64,000 nucleotides of DNA from Chamaea fasciata. Taxonomy: Eukaryota; Chordata; Aves; Passeriformes; Sylviidae. Shown one piece after another: positions 1-10,342 of the stretch (position 1 is the stretch's first letter; every line of letters begins with the position of its first letter). The notes below the pieces were generated by a model that saw nothing but the letters and a program-made list of their open reading frames with translations, did not search any database and was not told the DNA's origin. The position numbers were made by a program, and so were the translations under genes. The stretch covers positions 25,423,712-25,487,711 of the forward strand of contig JARCOQ010000011.1 of NCBI GenBank assembly GCA_029207755.1. Reading direction: 5' to 3'.

Positions 1-1529
1 TAATTTGTTTAATATTGGGATTTCAACAGCTAGCAACTACAGCTAGGTATGTATTGCCTATTTCATTCAGCCAGTGTTAAATAAATCCATCCCTCCTCAA
101 ATCAGAGACAATTAATCCATCTGCTTTAATAGCTGTGACATTTAAACTAATACCTTCTCTTAGCATTATGATTCAAGCAGTATTTATTCTATCATGAGTG
201 ATTTAGTACCAGAAAAAATAGAAGTAGGGAGAAAATATGTGGACGTAGATATTATTAAAGAAGAAAGGATGCAAGAAAACTGTTAAATTCCTTGGTTTTG
301 TACACGTAGAATTGTTTCTGAAATGGAAATGTCAGCAGTAACAACAGCAGTGAAAAGCTCCCAAATCAGTATCAATATGATAGAAACTCTCTGTTATGTT
401 ATTTCATTTGCCTTCTCAATCCAGTTTTCAATTACTCCGTATTTTTACTGCCGTACCTGAGAGCAGAATGATGCTGATTTTCTGCAGCTGAGAGTTATGT
501 CTCACGGAGAGTGCATTCCAAAGGCAGACTGGTCTGAATCCCTGAAACGGCACACGTAGGAAGGGGCCCGTTCTGCCCTGACAAAATGTTATTAATTTTA
601 ATTTTAACAGGCTGCTTCAGTCATGGTGCAATGGGACGCAGGAAATCCACAAACTGCTCAGAAGCTGGACTGAGGTCATCTGGACACCAGCGAGATGTCC
701 TAAGAACAAACTGATCTTCCTGCTTAAGGGACAAAATCTCTTTGTTCTAATGGCCAGGATAAGGAATATAATTGTGTCAAAATTTCCCACCAGGAAATTA
801 AAAGCTCAGTGCTTCAAGGCAAGAGATGGCCTCCAGTGTGACCACAGATATAGAAGAGGGAGGATTAGAAGAGCTGTAAGGGAAATGTTGTCTCTTTTAT
901 GGCATGAGAAAATTTAAAATAAATTCTTAAAGCAGCAACAAGCTCCGCAGAGCTCGGGGACAATGCAGACTCAGGCACACCAGACACCTGCTTCTGCCAG
1001 TGCACCCAAGAGCCATTGTCCTCACACAGATTTTCCCCCAGGTTTGATTAGAGGAGGGACTTTCCTGCAGTGAAGTGTGGCACAGCATGAGCTGCTAAAA
1101 TGGCTTCAAGAATTAATGAGAACTAGGTTTTCTCAGTGATCTGATGGCCAGGCTGCCCAGAGAGGCTGCCTGTCAGCTCCTATCAGTCATTCCATTGGGA
1201 GCATTGCGAAACATCCCTGCTGTTGCCAGCTTGGAAACCTCACGCTCCGTAGCAGGGCACGGGTCAAGTGTGAGCACACAGCACTGCTGACAGGCCTGGG
1301 CACCAGCTGGGACTGCTCAGGAGGCTTTGGCTACCAGGAGCTCTTCCCTCTTAACTTTCTTGCCTTGGATTTTCACCCCTGAAGGGGTGAGATGAGGCTG
1401 AGCTCTACAGGAGCTGACAGCGCCCGGCGCTGCGCTGGAGGCGCCGAGCTGCCTCTCAGGGCTGGGTTGTTGCTTGCTTTATTGGGTGAGGTGTGTGCTG
1501 CCCCGTGCCTGCAGCAGCCCAGGCTCTTG
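1..1529. other. Non-coding DNA upstream of the solo LTR
   Basis: I see no gene here. The sequence is AT-rich to about 900 and somewhat richer in GC from 950 to 1500, with frequent stops in all six frames and no recognisable protein. No CR1 tail, tRNA or microsatellite is visible. It is best read as intergenic or intronic filler. Confidence 0.6.
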
Positions 1530-1535
1530 GGGTGG
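1530..1535. repeat. Target-site duplication, left copy
   Basis: GGGTGG immediately precedes the TG terminus of the solo LTR and is repeated exactly at 2066-2071 directly after its CA terminus. Six matching bases at exactly the expected places are the main evidence for the element's boundaries. Confidence 0.8.
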
Positions 1536-2065
1536 TGTGGTGGGATGTAGTGAAGGTAGGAAGACTTTCAGGAGCTGTGAAAGCAGGCCTCAGAAACAGA
1601 AAGAGCAGAGAACTTAGGGTCAGCTGCAGCTGCAAAGCCTCAACGTAGAGAAGATACAATAATACAGCAAGCAAGGACATGAAACAATAGTTTTGAGTTT
1701 TTAGGCTTGACTAAGATGGACCTTAAGACTGCAGAAAAGTATGCTTAGCCAGCTAGTAGAAGGTTTTAATCTTAAAAATGGAGTATTGTGTATTGTTAAT
1801 AGAAAGCACACAAGCAAGCCTTGTCTGAAGCAGGTGTGGGTGTGCTTTTAGTAATTCGCTAGAACAATTGTTTGTAAGCTTTAGCAATATGCTACTGGCT
1901 GGGAAACTTTTAAAATGCCCTGTACCAAAGAGATCTTTGGCTGCCTGTGGTAGACAAGAGCATGTACCATCTCCTGTATCTCGCCCTGTAGTCAAGACTG
2001 GTGCCTGAATAAAGCTCCTGAAGCGTCACCCGGTGGTCCTGTCCTGTTTGTGAAAAATTCCAACA
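1536..2065 (+). mobile_element. Solo LTR of an endogenous retrovirus (class II/ERVK-like)
   Basis: This 530-bp element starts with TGTGG and ends with CAACA, the TG...CA termini of a retroviral LTR. It is flanked by identical 6-bp direct repeats GGGTGG at 1530-1535 and 2066-2071. A 6-bp target-site duplication is usual for class II (ERVK-like) elements and less so for ERVL or most class I elements. A poly(A) signal AATAAA lies at 2008-2013, 57 bases before the 3' end, as expected for the R/U5 part of a plus-strand LTR. No gag, pol or env reading frame and no second LTR are next to it, so it is a solo LTR left by recombination between the two LTRs of a provirus. The intact duplication and termini suggest a fairly young insertion. 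Open frames inside it are chance. The class assignment rests on duplication length and general look, not on an alignment. Confidence 0.82.
2008..2013 (+). promoter_or_regulatory. Poly(A) signal inside the LTR
   Basis: AATAAA sits 57 bases from the LTR 3' end, in the position where retroviral transcripts are cleaved at the R/U5 border. It sets the element's orientation as plus strand. It could still terminate read-through transcripts. Confidence 0.65.
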
Positions 2066-2071
2066 GGGTGG
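2066..2071. repeat. Target-site duplication, right copy
   Basis: GGGTGG directly follows the CA end of the solo LTR and matches 1530-1535 exactly, with no mismatch accumulated since insertion. Confidence 0.8.
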
Positions 2072-5000
2072 AAGCACCTGGTGTTCACAACAGTGACCAG
2101 AGAGTGCAGAGCAAAGGTCTGAAGGTACCCAGACCTCCGTGTGCTGCTGGAGGCTTTGTGTGTGGCACTGAGTTTAGCTGACAGAAATATTCTCAGAAAC
2201 ACGAGCTGCATTTTCAGTGTGCTAAGGGCAGCTCTGTGGTGGCTGCAGCCTTGCCCAGAACACTGGGGCTGAGCAGGAATTAAAGCTAAAAGCCCAGTTT
2301 ACTCCAATGCAAATTAAAGGCCTCCGTTTGAGCTGTGGGAAGTACTTGGCTACCTTCTAGAATTAAGGTTTGTAGTACAGATGGCTATGGAAGCGTGCAG
2401 GTATGAACATGCACGCTTTGAAATGCTTTCCTGGGGTTCTGTTGGTTTCTGCAACACATGCATGGCTGGTGCAATGGCGTTTAGTGGGAGACGTTGGCCG
2501 GGTGGGATTGACTTTGGATCTAAGTGCACAGTGGATACTAGAGCTCAGCTTTTAGCATAAAATAGGCCTCATGGTTTTCACAATGGAATGATGGAGAAGC
2601 ACTTACATTTGTAATGTGCTGGTGAGTTAAAGACTGAGATATTTATAAATGAGATAACAGTTTCTACTAAGATGGGAGTGCCAGACGTTGGTGAAGTCAG
2701 GCTGTGACTTTCTGGGCTTCACCCCTGTTTGACATCATTGGGCTTTTTGGGCATTGTCAGAATGTACGGGCGTGGTATATTTTCATTCACAGAAGGAAAC
2801 ACCCAGCTTATACCGCGCAGTTTTTAGCCAGCAGAATTGTTTGCCAAGGTGTGAGTAAAACTGGACACTTTGGAGAGGGATTCTTTCAGTGGGATGAAAT
2901 ATCACAAGCCTACTGCTTCTTTTGGTATTACCAGCTGAGAAATTGCATTGCAGACAAGAAATGCTGGGGAGCTTACATGACTATAGTAATAAGTTTAAAC
3001 TTTGTCTTGCTGTTACCACTCTGAAGATATTTACTGCAATACATTTAAATTTCCCATTATTATTTATTGTGATGAACTCCATTTAATTCATCTGTTTTTA
3101 ATCTAACAGCCAATACACAAATCACCCAGTGCATATCTCTAGTGAGTTATGAAAAGAGACCCATTTATTTGATGATATGTCAACTTGGAATGTATATTTT
3201 CAATCCACAGGATAAAATATTTGAACAGAGAAAAAGGCCCAACTTGCTGAATAATATTATCCATTGCAAATTACTTTTCCACCACTCATCAGCACTATAC
3301 CTTTGTCTCAGAGTAGAATGAAAGTTGTGTATTAATATTAGGTATTACATATCCCTGTACAGAAGATCCAGAAATAGATGATTTACTTTAAAGGGGACAA
3401 TCAAAGGAAGCTAATCAAAAAGCTAATCAAAAAGAATATTTTAAGTTTCCTTGATCATGATCCATAGGTACATGTACAGGGAGAAGGTAAGATGTGCTAA
3501 AGGATCTTTAAGCTTTCAGAAATTAATGCATAATTTAAATTGATGGAAGTTTGGATTGAATGAGTAAGGTCCCAGTTCGTAAACTGGGGCAAAACGGGGG
3601 AAAAAAACCTGCAACAAATCATCTCTTAGATGGCCAAAGGTAAATCTTCTGTTCCTAGACTGGTTAAATGGGCATTGGGCAACTTTCTCAAAACCAGTCT
3701 CTGCTTTCCTCTCGTGGCGCCAGTGCAGGAAGGCAGGGGTGCAGTTCTGTGGTGTTTTTATGCAGAAAGTCAGGTAACTCATTAGTATGGGTCCATGAGG
3801 CCTTGAAAATTTAACAGAACAAACCTTGCAGTGTGCCTGAGAGGAGCTACAGTCACATGGAGCAAGTTACTGACAAAGAAGTAAAAGTTGGTAATGGAGG
3901 GAGCAATTTGAATGTTTTAAGAATGGTTTAAAGAAAGAGGACTCCTGGCAGTTGATGTCAGGGATAGGAGAAGTTCAAAGGAAAATATAAACCCCATATC
4001 AGGAGAAGAAAACCAGAGGAGATACAAGATAAAGACTGCTCTGAGCGCGAGGAACGGATCAGGAAGGAAAACACAGTGATTTCGAAGTAGGATAAATACT
4101 AAAGAGCTTTACAGATGAGAATTAAGGTCCTGAATTTTTTGAAGTAAAGATGTCAACTGAAGGATTCAAATGGTCTGTACAATATTTTTAAGCCATGGCA
4201 GAAGGAGAAGACTTTTCCAGCAGTTGAAAGAATCACGAGCTGAAGAAACAGAAGTAGTCAGTGCCGTGCCAGAAGGTTCTATACCTGACCCACTGATCAA
4301 AGCAAAGAGTGACGCATTTGATCTACAAATCTTTCTTCACAGAAGGAAAAAGCAAACCATCCTGTCCCCCATCTATTCCCTTTTCCTTGGAAAATGTTGC
4401 TCATGGTTGTGAGCCAGTGCTGGGGCAGAGGAGTAGTTAGCACGAAGCGCGTGCATCAATAGCTGTTGCTTTGGTTACAAAGGCACATGAGCATGTATAG
4501 TTGTGACAAGTTATTTTCAGCTTTTACACCATGAAATAGAGAGAATATTAATAAAAAAAGATTGTGCTACCTCTGCTCAGTCTTTCTGCGGTGGAAAGTC
4601 CCAGTGCAGTGTCACATGCTGCATCATCCTGATAATTGTCGCTGTGTGCTCCGATGACACTGGAGCCAGCCCCGGTGCTGAGTGCACAGAACTCAGCAGC
4701 TCTGGGAGGGGAAAGGTTGGGGCTGGTGCTGGGGATGTATCTGCAGGAACAAGCTCTTGAGTGGGAGCAGCACCGGGCACCCAGCTGCCTCTCCTGTGTG
4801 TGTCAGCGTCTCGGTGCCGCTGAATCCCTCGCGCAGCCCACGCTCAGGCACACGCACAAAAGGCACAAAATCTCAGAGCAAAATCTCTGTCTCCTGGTGG
4901 AGACCGAGTGCAGCAGGGGATCAAACAAGTGGTTTGACCTCTAGTGACGTTTCAAAGCTTCTGCAGTCTGACAGTGACTTGGGAGAAAGGCAAGGAGTGG

Positions 5001-6585
5001 GAGTGGGGCACAAACACCAAGGTGGTACCTCTGGGTACCACGGGGGTCCAGCCAGGCCCACACAGGAGCTTCCTGTCAGGCAGAGAAATGAGCTGTGAGC
5101 TCTGGAGCAAAGTATTGATGAGCCAGAGTCCTACCGCTGCCAACATCCTTTGGCCCTTGCTATTTAGCAGATGATGGTAAAGGCTGGAAGCAGCTCAGTT
5201 CCCCCTTCACTTCTGGCTCATTCCCACCTTAGCCCAACCACAGCTTCTGGTTTAGACTCTGCATGGAGGCACTGGGATGAATCTTGTCCTTCACACCACT
5301 TTTCCAGCCCTGGTGCATAGCAGGATGGCTTGAACCCCTGGGGGAGAGGACAGCTATGACAGCTCCTCCTTTAAAGGGTTATTCTTTGAAGCTTCATGTC
5401 CATGACATCAAGAAGGGAAGTCAATGGATACCAGTGTAAAGAGACAAAAAAAGACATTGCATTTGAAGGAATGACCCCTTCACAAAATGTGTTTGTGAAC
5501 TCAAGATTTTAAAAGAGTCTGACCCAGTGGGGAAAAAAAATCAAACTGTTCTGTACAGAAGAAATTCTCTGCTGGAAAGCACATACGAAAGTTCACAGGC
5601 ACTGCAAACACTAGCCCAGTGGGTAATTCTCTGAATTAGATGCACTTTGCACTCACAGCAGTACTGAAATTCAGCAGCTCCTGGGACTCAGATTTATTCC
5701 ATTTTTACCAATAAGAGTGCAACTAATAATAGTTTAAAAAAGGAAGAATTTGCCACGTGAGCGAAGATTTTAAAAAAAAATCCCATTCTGATGTTTATTA
5801 CTCTGGGTTTTGTCAGACATATTTTGCACCACTTCACATGAGGTACAGATGTAACAGGTGTTCTCACAGAATAAGCTAAAATAAATGGGATCAGAACCAA
5901 ACCTGAAATTTTGTTGCATGGGACGTATACTGTTCCTAGAATCCCTAAGTTCTTTGTATGGAAAAAGAGAGCCTGAGGAGCAGGTCCATTTGGGGAGGCA
6001 GGAGGGTTTTCCACCACCCGAGGCCCAAATGCTGCTCTTCCTCTGGCGATGAAGGCCGGGTCTTCACTGGTGGTGGCAAACTCCTGCAGAAATGGGCCTT
6101 TCCAAATAAAGGATCCGTTTACCACAAAATTTGCTCCTCGGCAAGGAGTCGAAATTTGAGTGGAAGGAAGTACCCTTCAACTTGAATTTGTGCTGATGGG
6201 GCTGAACAGCCATCTTAAATAAATATCACTCAAGACACGAGTCTCATTAAAGTCAATGGTCTACTCCTCCACATCAGTAATCCTGGTAGAGTGGGGTCTT
6301 GCCTACTCATCCTTCACAGAGCACTGCAGGCTCCTCTGAGACCATTTGTTACAGCCATTTTTTGCTCCCCTTCCAGTTGAGGAGTTTGGAAAGGTGTCAG
6401 AGGATTAGTACCATGCAAATTGCAAGAGGAAAGTGTCGCTAAAGTAGGAAGACTTCACAAAAAATAGCTTAGGGGGCTATACAGTATCCAGAATTAAATT
6501 TTATGGCACTCCATAAAATTGAAGTATGAGTCAAGGGTTAACAACCTTGAATTTTGCCCTTAAAATCAGTCCAAGAAAATCTCCT
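2072..6585. other. Non-coding DNA, no gene seen
   Basis: About 4.5 kb without a supportable gene. The 106-codon plus-strand frame at 2704-3024 has no recognisable domain and no codon bias. The overlapping frames at 4.5-5.2 kb on both strands fall in a locally GC-richer patch and look like chance. A 12-bp direct repeat, AGCTAATCAAAA, occurs twice in tandem at 3409-3432. Octamer-type sites ATGCAAAT lie at 2307-2314 (followed by TAA) and 6413-6420. A SINE-like relic is noted separately at 6243-6259. Confidence 0.55.
6243..6259. repeat. Relic of an ancient SINE-like motif
   Basis: The stretch reads CTCATTAAAGTCAATGG, close to the near-palindromic core CCCATTGAAGTCAATGGG that recurs in this window at 7899-7920, 28257-28308, 42767-42789 and 61262-61292. 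I recall this core from old amniote MIR-like SINEs, but the family name is not certain and the copy is short. Confidence 0.3.
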
Positions 6586-6589
6586 TCGT

Positions 6590-6840
6590 TATAAATCCGG
6601 CGGTACTGTATCGTGTCCCGTTGATTGATATGCCCAAGAGCTACCTTTGTCGGCAGTCTTTTAAGCAGCAATCCCTCATTTTGATCTTAATAGTGAGATA
6701 AGCACCTCCTTCCTCATTGGGCTATCAATTTTTAGCTGCCAATACAGATGGATGGGGTCGCTTGTTGCACGCACGGCGCCTCCCGTCGTGATGAATGTAT
6801 GGTCAGCAATCATGGCCCTCCTCGTGGCAAAAGCAGAATA
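6590..6840. promoter_or_regulatory. Candidate conserved non-coding element 1
   Basis: This compact stretch has several CpGs surviving in a CpG-poor background (around 6600-6650 and 6750-6800), ordered homeodomain- and bHLH-like words, and stops in every frame. It has no repeat similarity. Those are the usual looks of a deeply conserved vertebrate enhancer, but conservation cannot be seen from one sequence. This is inference from composition only. Confidence 0.3.
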
Positions 6841-7369
6841 AATGAGTGTGCAGGGAGGGAAGGATGCACATAGCCGTATTTAATGCAGGTGATATTAGAA
6901 GAACGCAACATGAGTTTTTTACCAAAAGATTGCACAGAACTCTCAGTCTTTGTCCAGCCTTAAGACAAGCGTTGGTAAATTTTTTAAACTATCTGCCAAA
7001 AAAGCGACATTTTGTTTTAATAACTTCTCAGTGTTTTGCTCTAAGCAAATATTTAATGGATACTATACAATATTTTATCCTGACTTTTCCTTTTTTTCCT
7101 TTAAAGGATTTGGGGATGAAGTATCTTATATTTAAGTACATTCCTTCTAGCACAGCGTCAACACGTACAATACCCTGTACCTTGGCAGCGCTGGAATATC
7201 ACTTGTCTATGGAAAACTCAGACGGAGTTCACCTTTGATTAAACTATAGCTTAAAACCCACCCCAAACTAAAAGTAATCAGCTGTCTTGTCACCTAATTG
7301 AGTACGCTTTAGTACTCCCACTGTCTGTGACAATCATTGCATTGCTCTTTCTAGGCTGAGGGATATTAA

Positions 7370-7575
7370 AAAAGTATTGTGCAAAGGATATTAATGCAGA
7401 GTCTTAGCAGACTTTAGAAAATCAGTTTGCTTTTATGGCTGCCTCTCTACGCTGCTCTCTGTTTCCTTTCCTCTAGAGATTCCAAATCCAATTAAATGTG
7501 ACTAGATGTAATTCCAAATTGTCGCTTTAGTCAATTAAACATATAATAATCTTGTGTACCTAATTACTAGCTCCA
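7370..7575. promoter_or_regulatory. Candidate enhancer with clustered TAAT-core sites
   Basis: Within about 90 bases there are two CAATTAAA sites (7489-7496 and 7532-7539) and one CTAATTA (7560-7566), plus further AT-rich homeodomain-like words between them. Clustered TAAT cores of this kind bind homeodomain proteins in developmental enhancers. The stretch has no open frame of note and no repeat similarity. Enhancer function is inferred, and AT-rich DNA can produce such clusters by chance. Confidence 0.3.
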
Positions 7576-10128
7576 AAAGTTTATTTGTTGATGTAGTGCT
7601 ATCAATGTGTACTTCTGCATGTTCCCCTTATCACTGCCTATATATTAATTGTGGTTTGACATTACTGTAAATTGAATTTGAAATTTCCCCCTAGTTAAAA
7701 GTCTCTCGCAAACAGTAATCCCAATCCGGTTGTAATACCCTTTCAGAATGTACTTTCCAAGGCTGCATTGTGTTCTTAATGAGATATAACCAAAAATACG
7801 CGGATTTAACAATAAACATTTCAAAACAGGCCCAGTATCAGGGGGTAACATATTGTTACAAACAGGAACTAAATCTTCCCTTAGATGTTCTCATACAGCT
7901 CCCATTAATTTCACTGGGAGAAAAGCAATTCAGTAGAATCCATGGATTTCTGCATGAGGGCTGGATTTAGCCATAAGCTTTATCCAATGCTCATTCAAAT
8001 CATTGGCAAGAATCCTCTTGACTGCGCTAGAACAAAGAGCAGTTTCTAATTGAACATCGTTAGCCCAGCCGGCACAGGATGAACAAAGGATAAAATCCTC
8101 ATTGCCTGGAAAACAATTGGCAAAGTGCTCATGGGCTCCAAGTGGAGCCAGGGTTTAATCTCAGGAATGACATATGGACCCTGTGGACGGAGCAGAGGAG
8201 CTGAGCAAAGCACCCAGCTCTGCCGGCTTGAGCTGGTGATGGTTTTGAGAAGGGACCTTCAGTGTGTCCTGAGCAGCAAACAAGAAATAACCCTGTAGCA
8301 CAATATGAGGGAAGACTGGATGAATGTGCCTCGTTATTCCATGCCTTTGATCCACTGCAAAGCTTCCAGCTCCCATGGCAGGGGCAGTGCCTGGTCCACA
8401 GCTGTGTACATGGACGGTGGTTGCTCCTGCAGCCACCTTGACAGAAATAAGGCACTTCCAATCCAAACAGAAGCCAGTCTGAAGCACTGAAGCCTTGTCT
8501 TTTTTTTTTTGCAGCCAGAGGCCATTTGCAAGTGGTCTTTTACAGTCTGGGATCCCATAGGTATATTGTCTCCTTGGCTGCTGTCATTCCAAAGGTTAAA
8601 ACTGTCAGGTCCTTCACCCTGAGCCAGGGCTTGCTTCTCCCAGCCTGGCACTGCTTCCTGAGGTGCACAGAGCTCTGGACAAACCTGGCAGCCATCCTCG
8701 GGCAAGTTACTTCATCTTTTGCTGTTTCTAAGCCTCAGCTGTGAAATGCAGACACTCCTATTTGACTGATTTACTGGTTTGGTGTGTGAGTCCCCCTGGC
8801 TCAATCGTTTGCTAATCCTTCACATCCTGCGCAGCGCAGTGTTGCTCTGATCGTGGCAGAAGTCTCCAGGCATTGCTGCACTCCAGACAAACGCTTTTTC
8901 TCTTTATTTCTTCCTCCTTAATTTGTCCTTATTTAAATAATCAGAAGCACACTTACATTTCTGGCATTCGTGTTTAGTTTCTCAACGCCCGCTGTTATCC
9001 CTGACAGGTTTCCCCTGTGCTGCCCTGCACTGCATCAGCAATTCTGAGGCACCCTCACGAAACCCCTCTGAGCCTTCTGATGCCTCCATCCCAGTTTTGC
9101 TTCTCAGTTCCTCGGTCACAGGGAACACGCACAGGTCAGGACCAATGCTTCCTACTGTGACCTCAGGGCTTATGAGGGAAAATTCCGCTGAGAAAATTCC
9201 ACTTTCAAAAGAAACACAAAGATTAAGGCTCTGTGTGTATGGCCTGGGTCCAACCCCAAATGCCCTCAAGTTGGAGAATTTTTGTTGATGGTCCCCAAGG
9301 CTCGGTGCACAGAACCAAAGTGACCTGTGAGATAGGGAACTGTGAATTCCCAGAGGCGGGGACACAGGTGAAATTACACTGTCTGAATATGATTACAGGG
9401 CTGGGCATTGAAAATACATACGGACCTAAACACTCAAACCCCAAAGGACGAGTTGAGATGTTTAGGAAAGTTAAAAGCCAGTCTCCCACTGAAATACTTG
9501 AAGGCTTAAAGCTCTGAGCTGGGGTCCTGATTCCCAGTGAACACCTCTCCATGTGGCCCATGGAAATCCAGGCAACAAAGATTTCCACTTAAGGGCTGAT
9601 GAGCCTGTGAGACACTCTGAAATCAGATTTAAGTAAAGTATTTACTTAAGGAAATACTATTTATGAAATTATTATTTAAGATCCTCAGACAGTCACCCAA
9701 CTCATTAACATTTTGAAAAAAGAAATCTCCCAAGACAAGGACTGATATTCCCAAGCCAGAATGAGGGACCACTCCCTGCCCTGTCACAAATCAATATCGT
9801 GTATTAAATGTGATGTGTAATGCTGTACAAAGAGATCAGCCGCTCTGTCGTGTGGGGGTTTTGGACAAGTAATGTTGACCTCACTCTTTGTACCTTGAGA
9901 GTGGCTAAAATAAGTGTTCAACTGAGCACAAGGAACATAAGGTACAGAAGAATGGGAAAAAAGCTCTTATTTAGACCATGTAATGCATCTTTCTGCACGA
10001 AAAGCCATCTTTCTGTTACAGCCTTCAGAGATAAAGGGATTAATCTCTAAAGAACAAAGACATGTGCTTTCTTCCCACTTCTGACACAAGCACTTTATTG
10101 ATATTCAGAAATATTTGCCTCGTATTTA
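7576..10128. other. Non-coding DNA, no gene seen
   Basis: Open frames of 60-127 codons at 8.1-8.7 kb and 9.0-9.6 kb overlap on both strands and match nothing I recognise. A T11 tract at 8500-8510 followed by GCAG resembles a splice acceptor, but no credible exon follows. A perfect 9-bp inverted repeat with a 3-base spacer (TTAAGTAAA / TTTACTTAA) lies at 9629-9649. A SINE-like relic is at 7899-7920. Confidence 0.55.
7899..7920. repeat. Relic of an ancient SINE-like motif, near palindrome
   Basis: The 22 bases begin CTCCCATTAATTTC and end ACTGGGAG, with inverted ends CTCCCA/TGGGAG. This is the same core as the motifs near 6.2, 28.3, 42.8 and 61.3 kb. It probably derives from an old amniote SINE, and the match is short. 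Confidence 0.35.
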
Positions 10129-10184
10129 CAGACCCATCCACCACTAAATTTGAAGTCAGAACCATCCACCACTAAATCTGAAGT
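10129..10184. repeat. Tandem duplication, 2 x 28 bp
   Basis: Two adjacent 28-bp copies (10129-10156 and 10157-10184) beginning CAGA and ending TGAAGT match at 26 of 28 positions. This is a recent local duplication in non-coding DNA, possibly from replication slippage. Confidence 0.85.
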
Positions 10185-10257
10185 ACGTAAAATGTGACTG
10201 AAGAAGAACTGAAGCAGTTTTGACAACACACCTCTAGGAACACCTTAGGGGATGTCA

Positions 10258-10342
10258 GGGAAAAAAAAAAAAAAGTGTGGGGGGACATTTTTTCTTTCAA
10301 GGTATGAGGCTTTACATTCTGGGATTTTTTTTTTTCCCCCCT
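10258..10342. repeat. Fold-back of A14 and T11 tracts with G/C ends
   Basis: GGG followed by A14 (10258-10274) is mirrored by T11 followed by C7 (10325-10342), separated by about 50 bases. The arms are complementary and could form a hairpin. The simple composition makes independent slippage tracts an equally good explanation. Confidence 0.5.

Noticed and set aside
8500..8530. T11-GCAG, a strong-looking splice acceptor
   Set aside because: The sequence after it has no exon-like frame ending in a donor, and isolated acceptors are frequent by chance.
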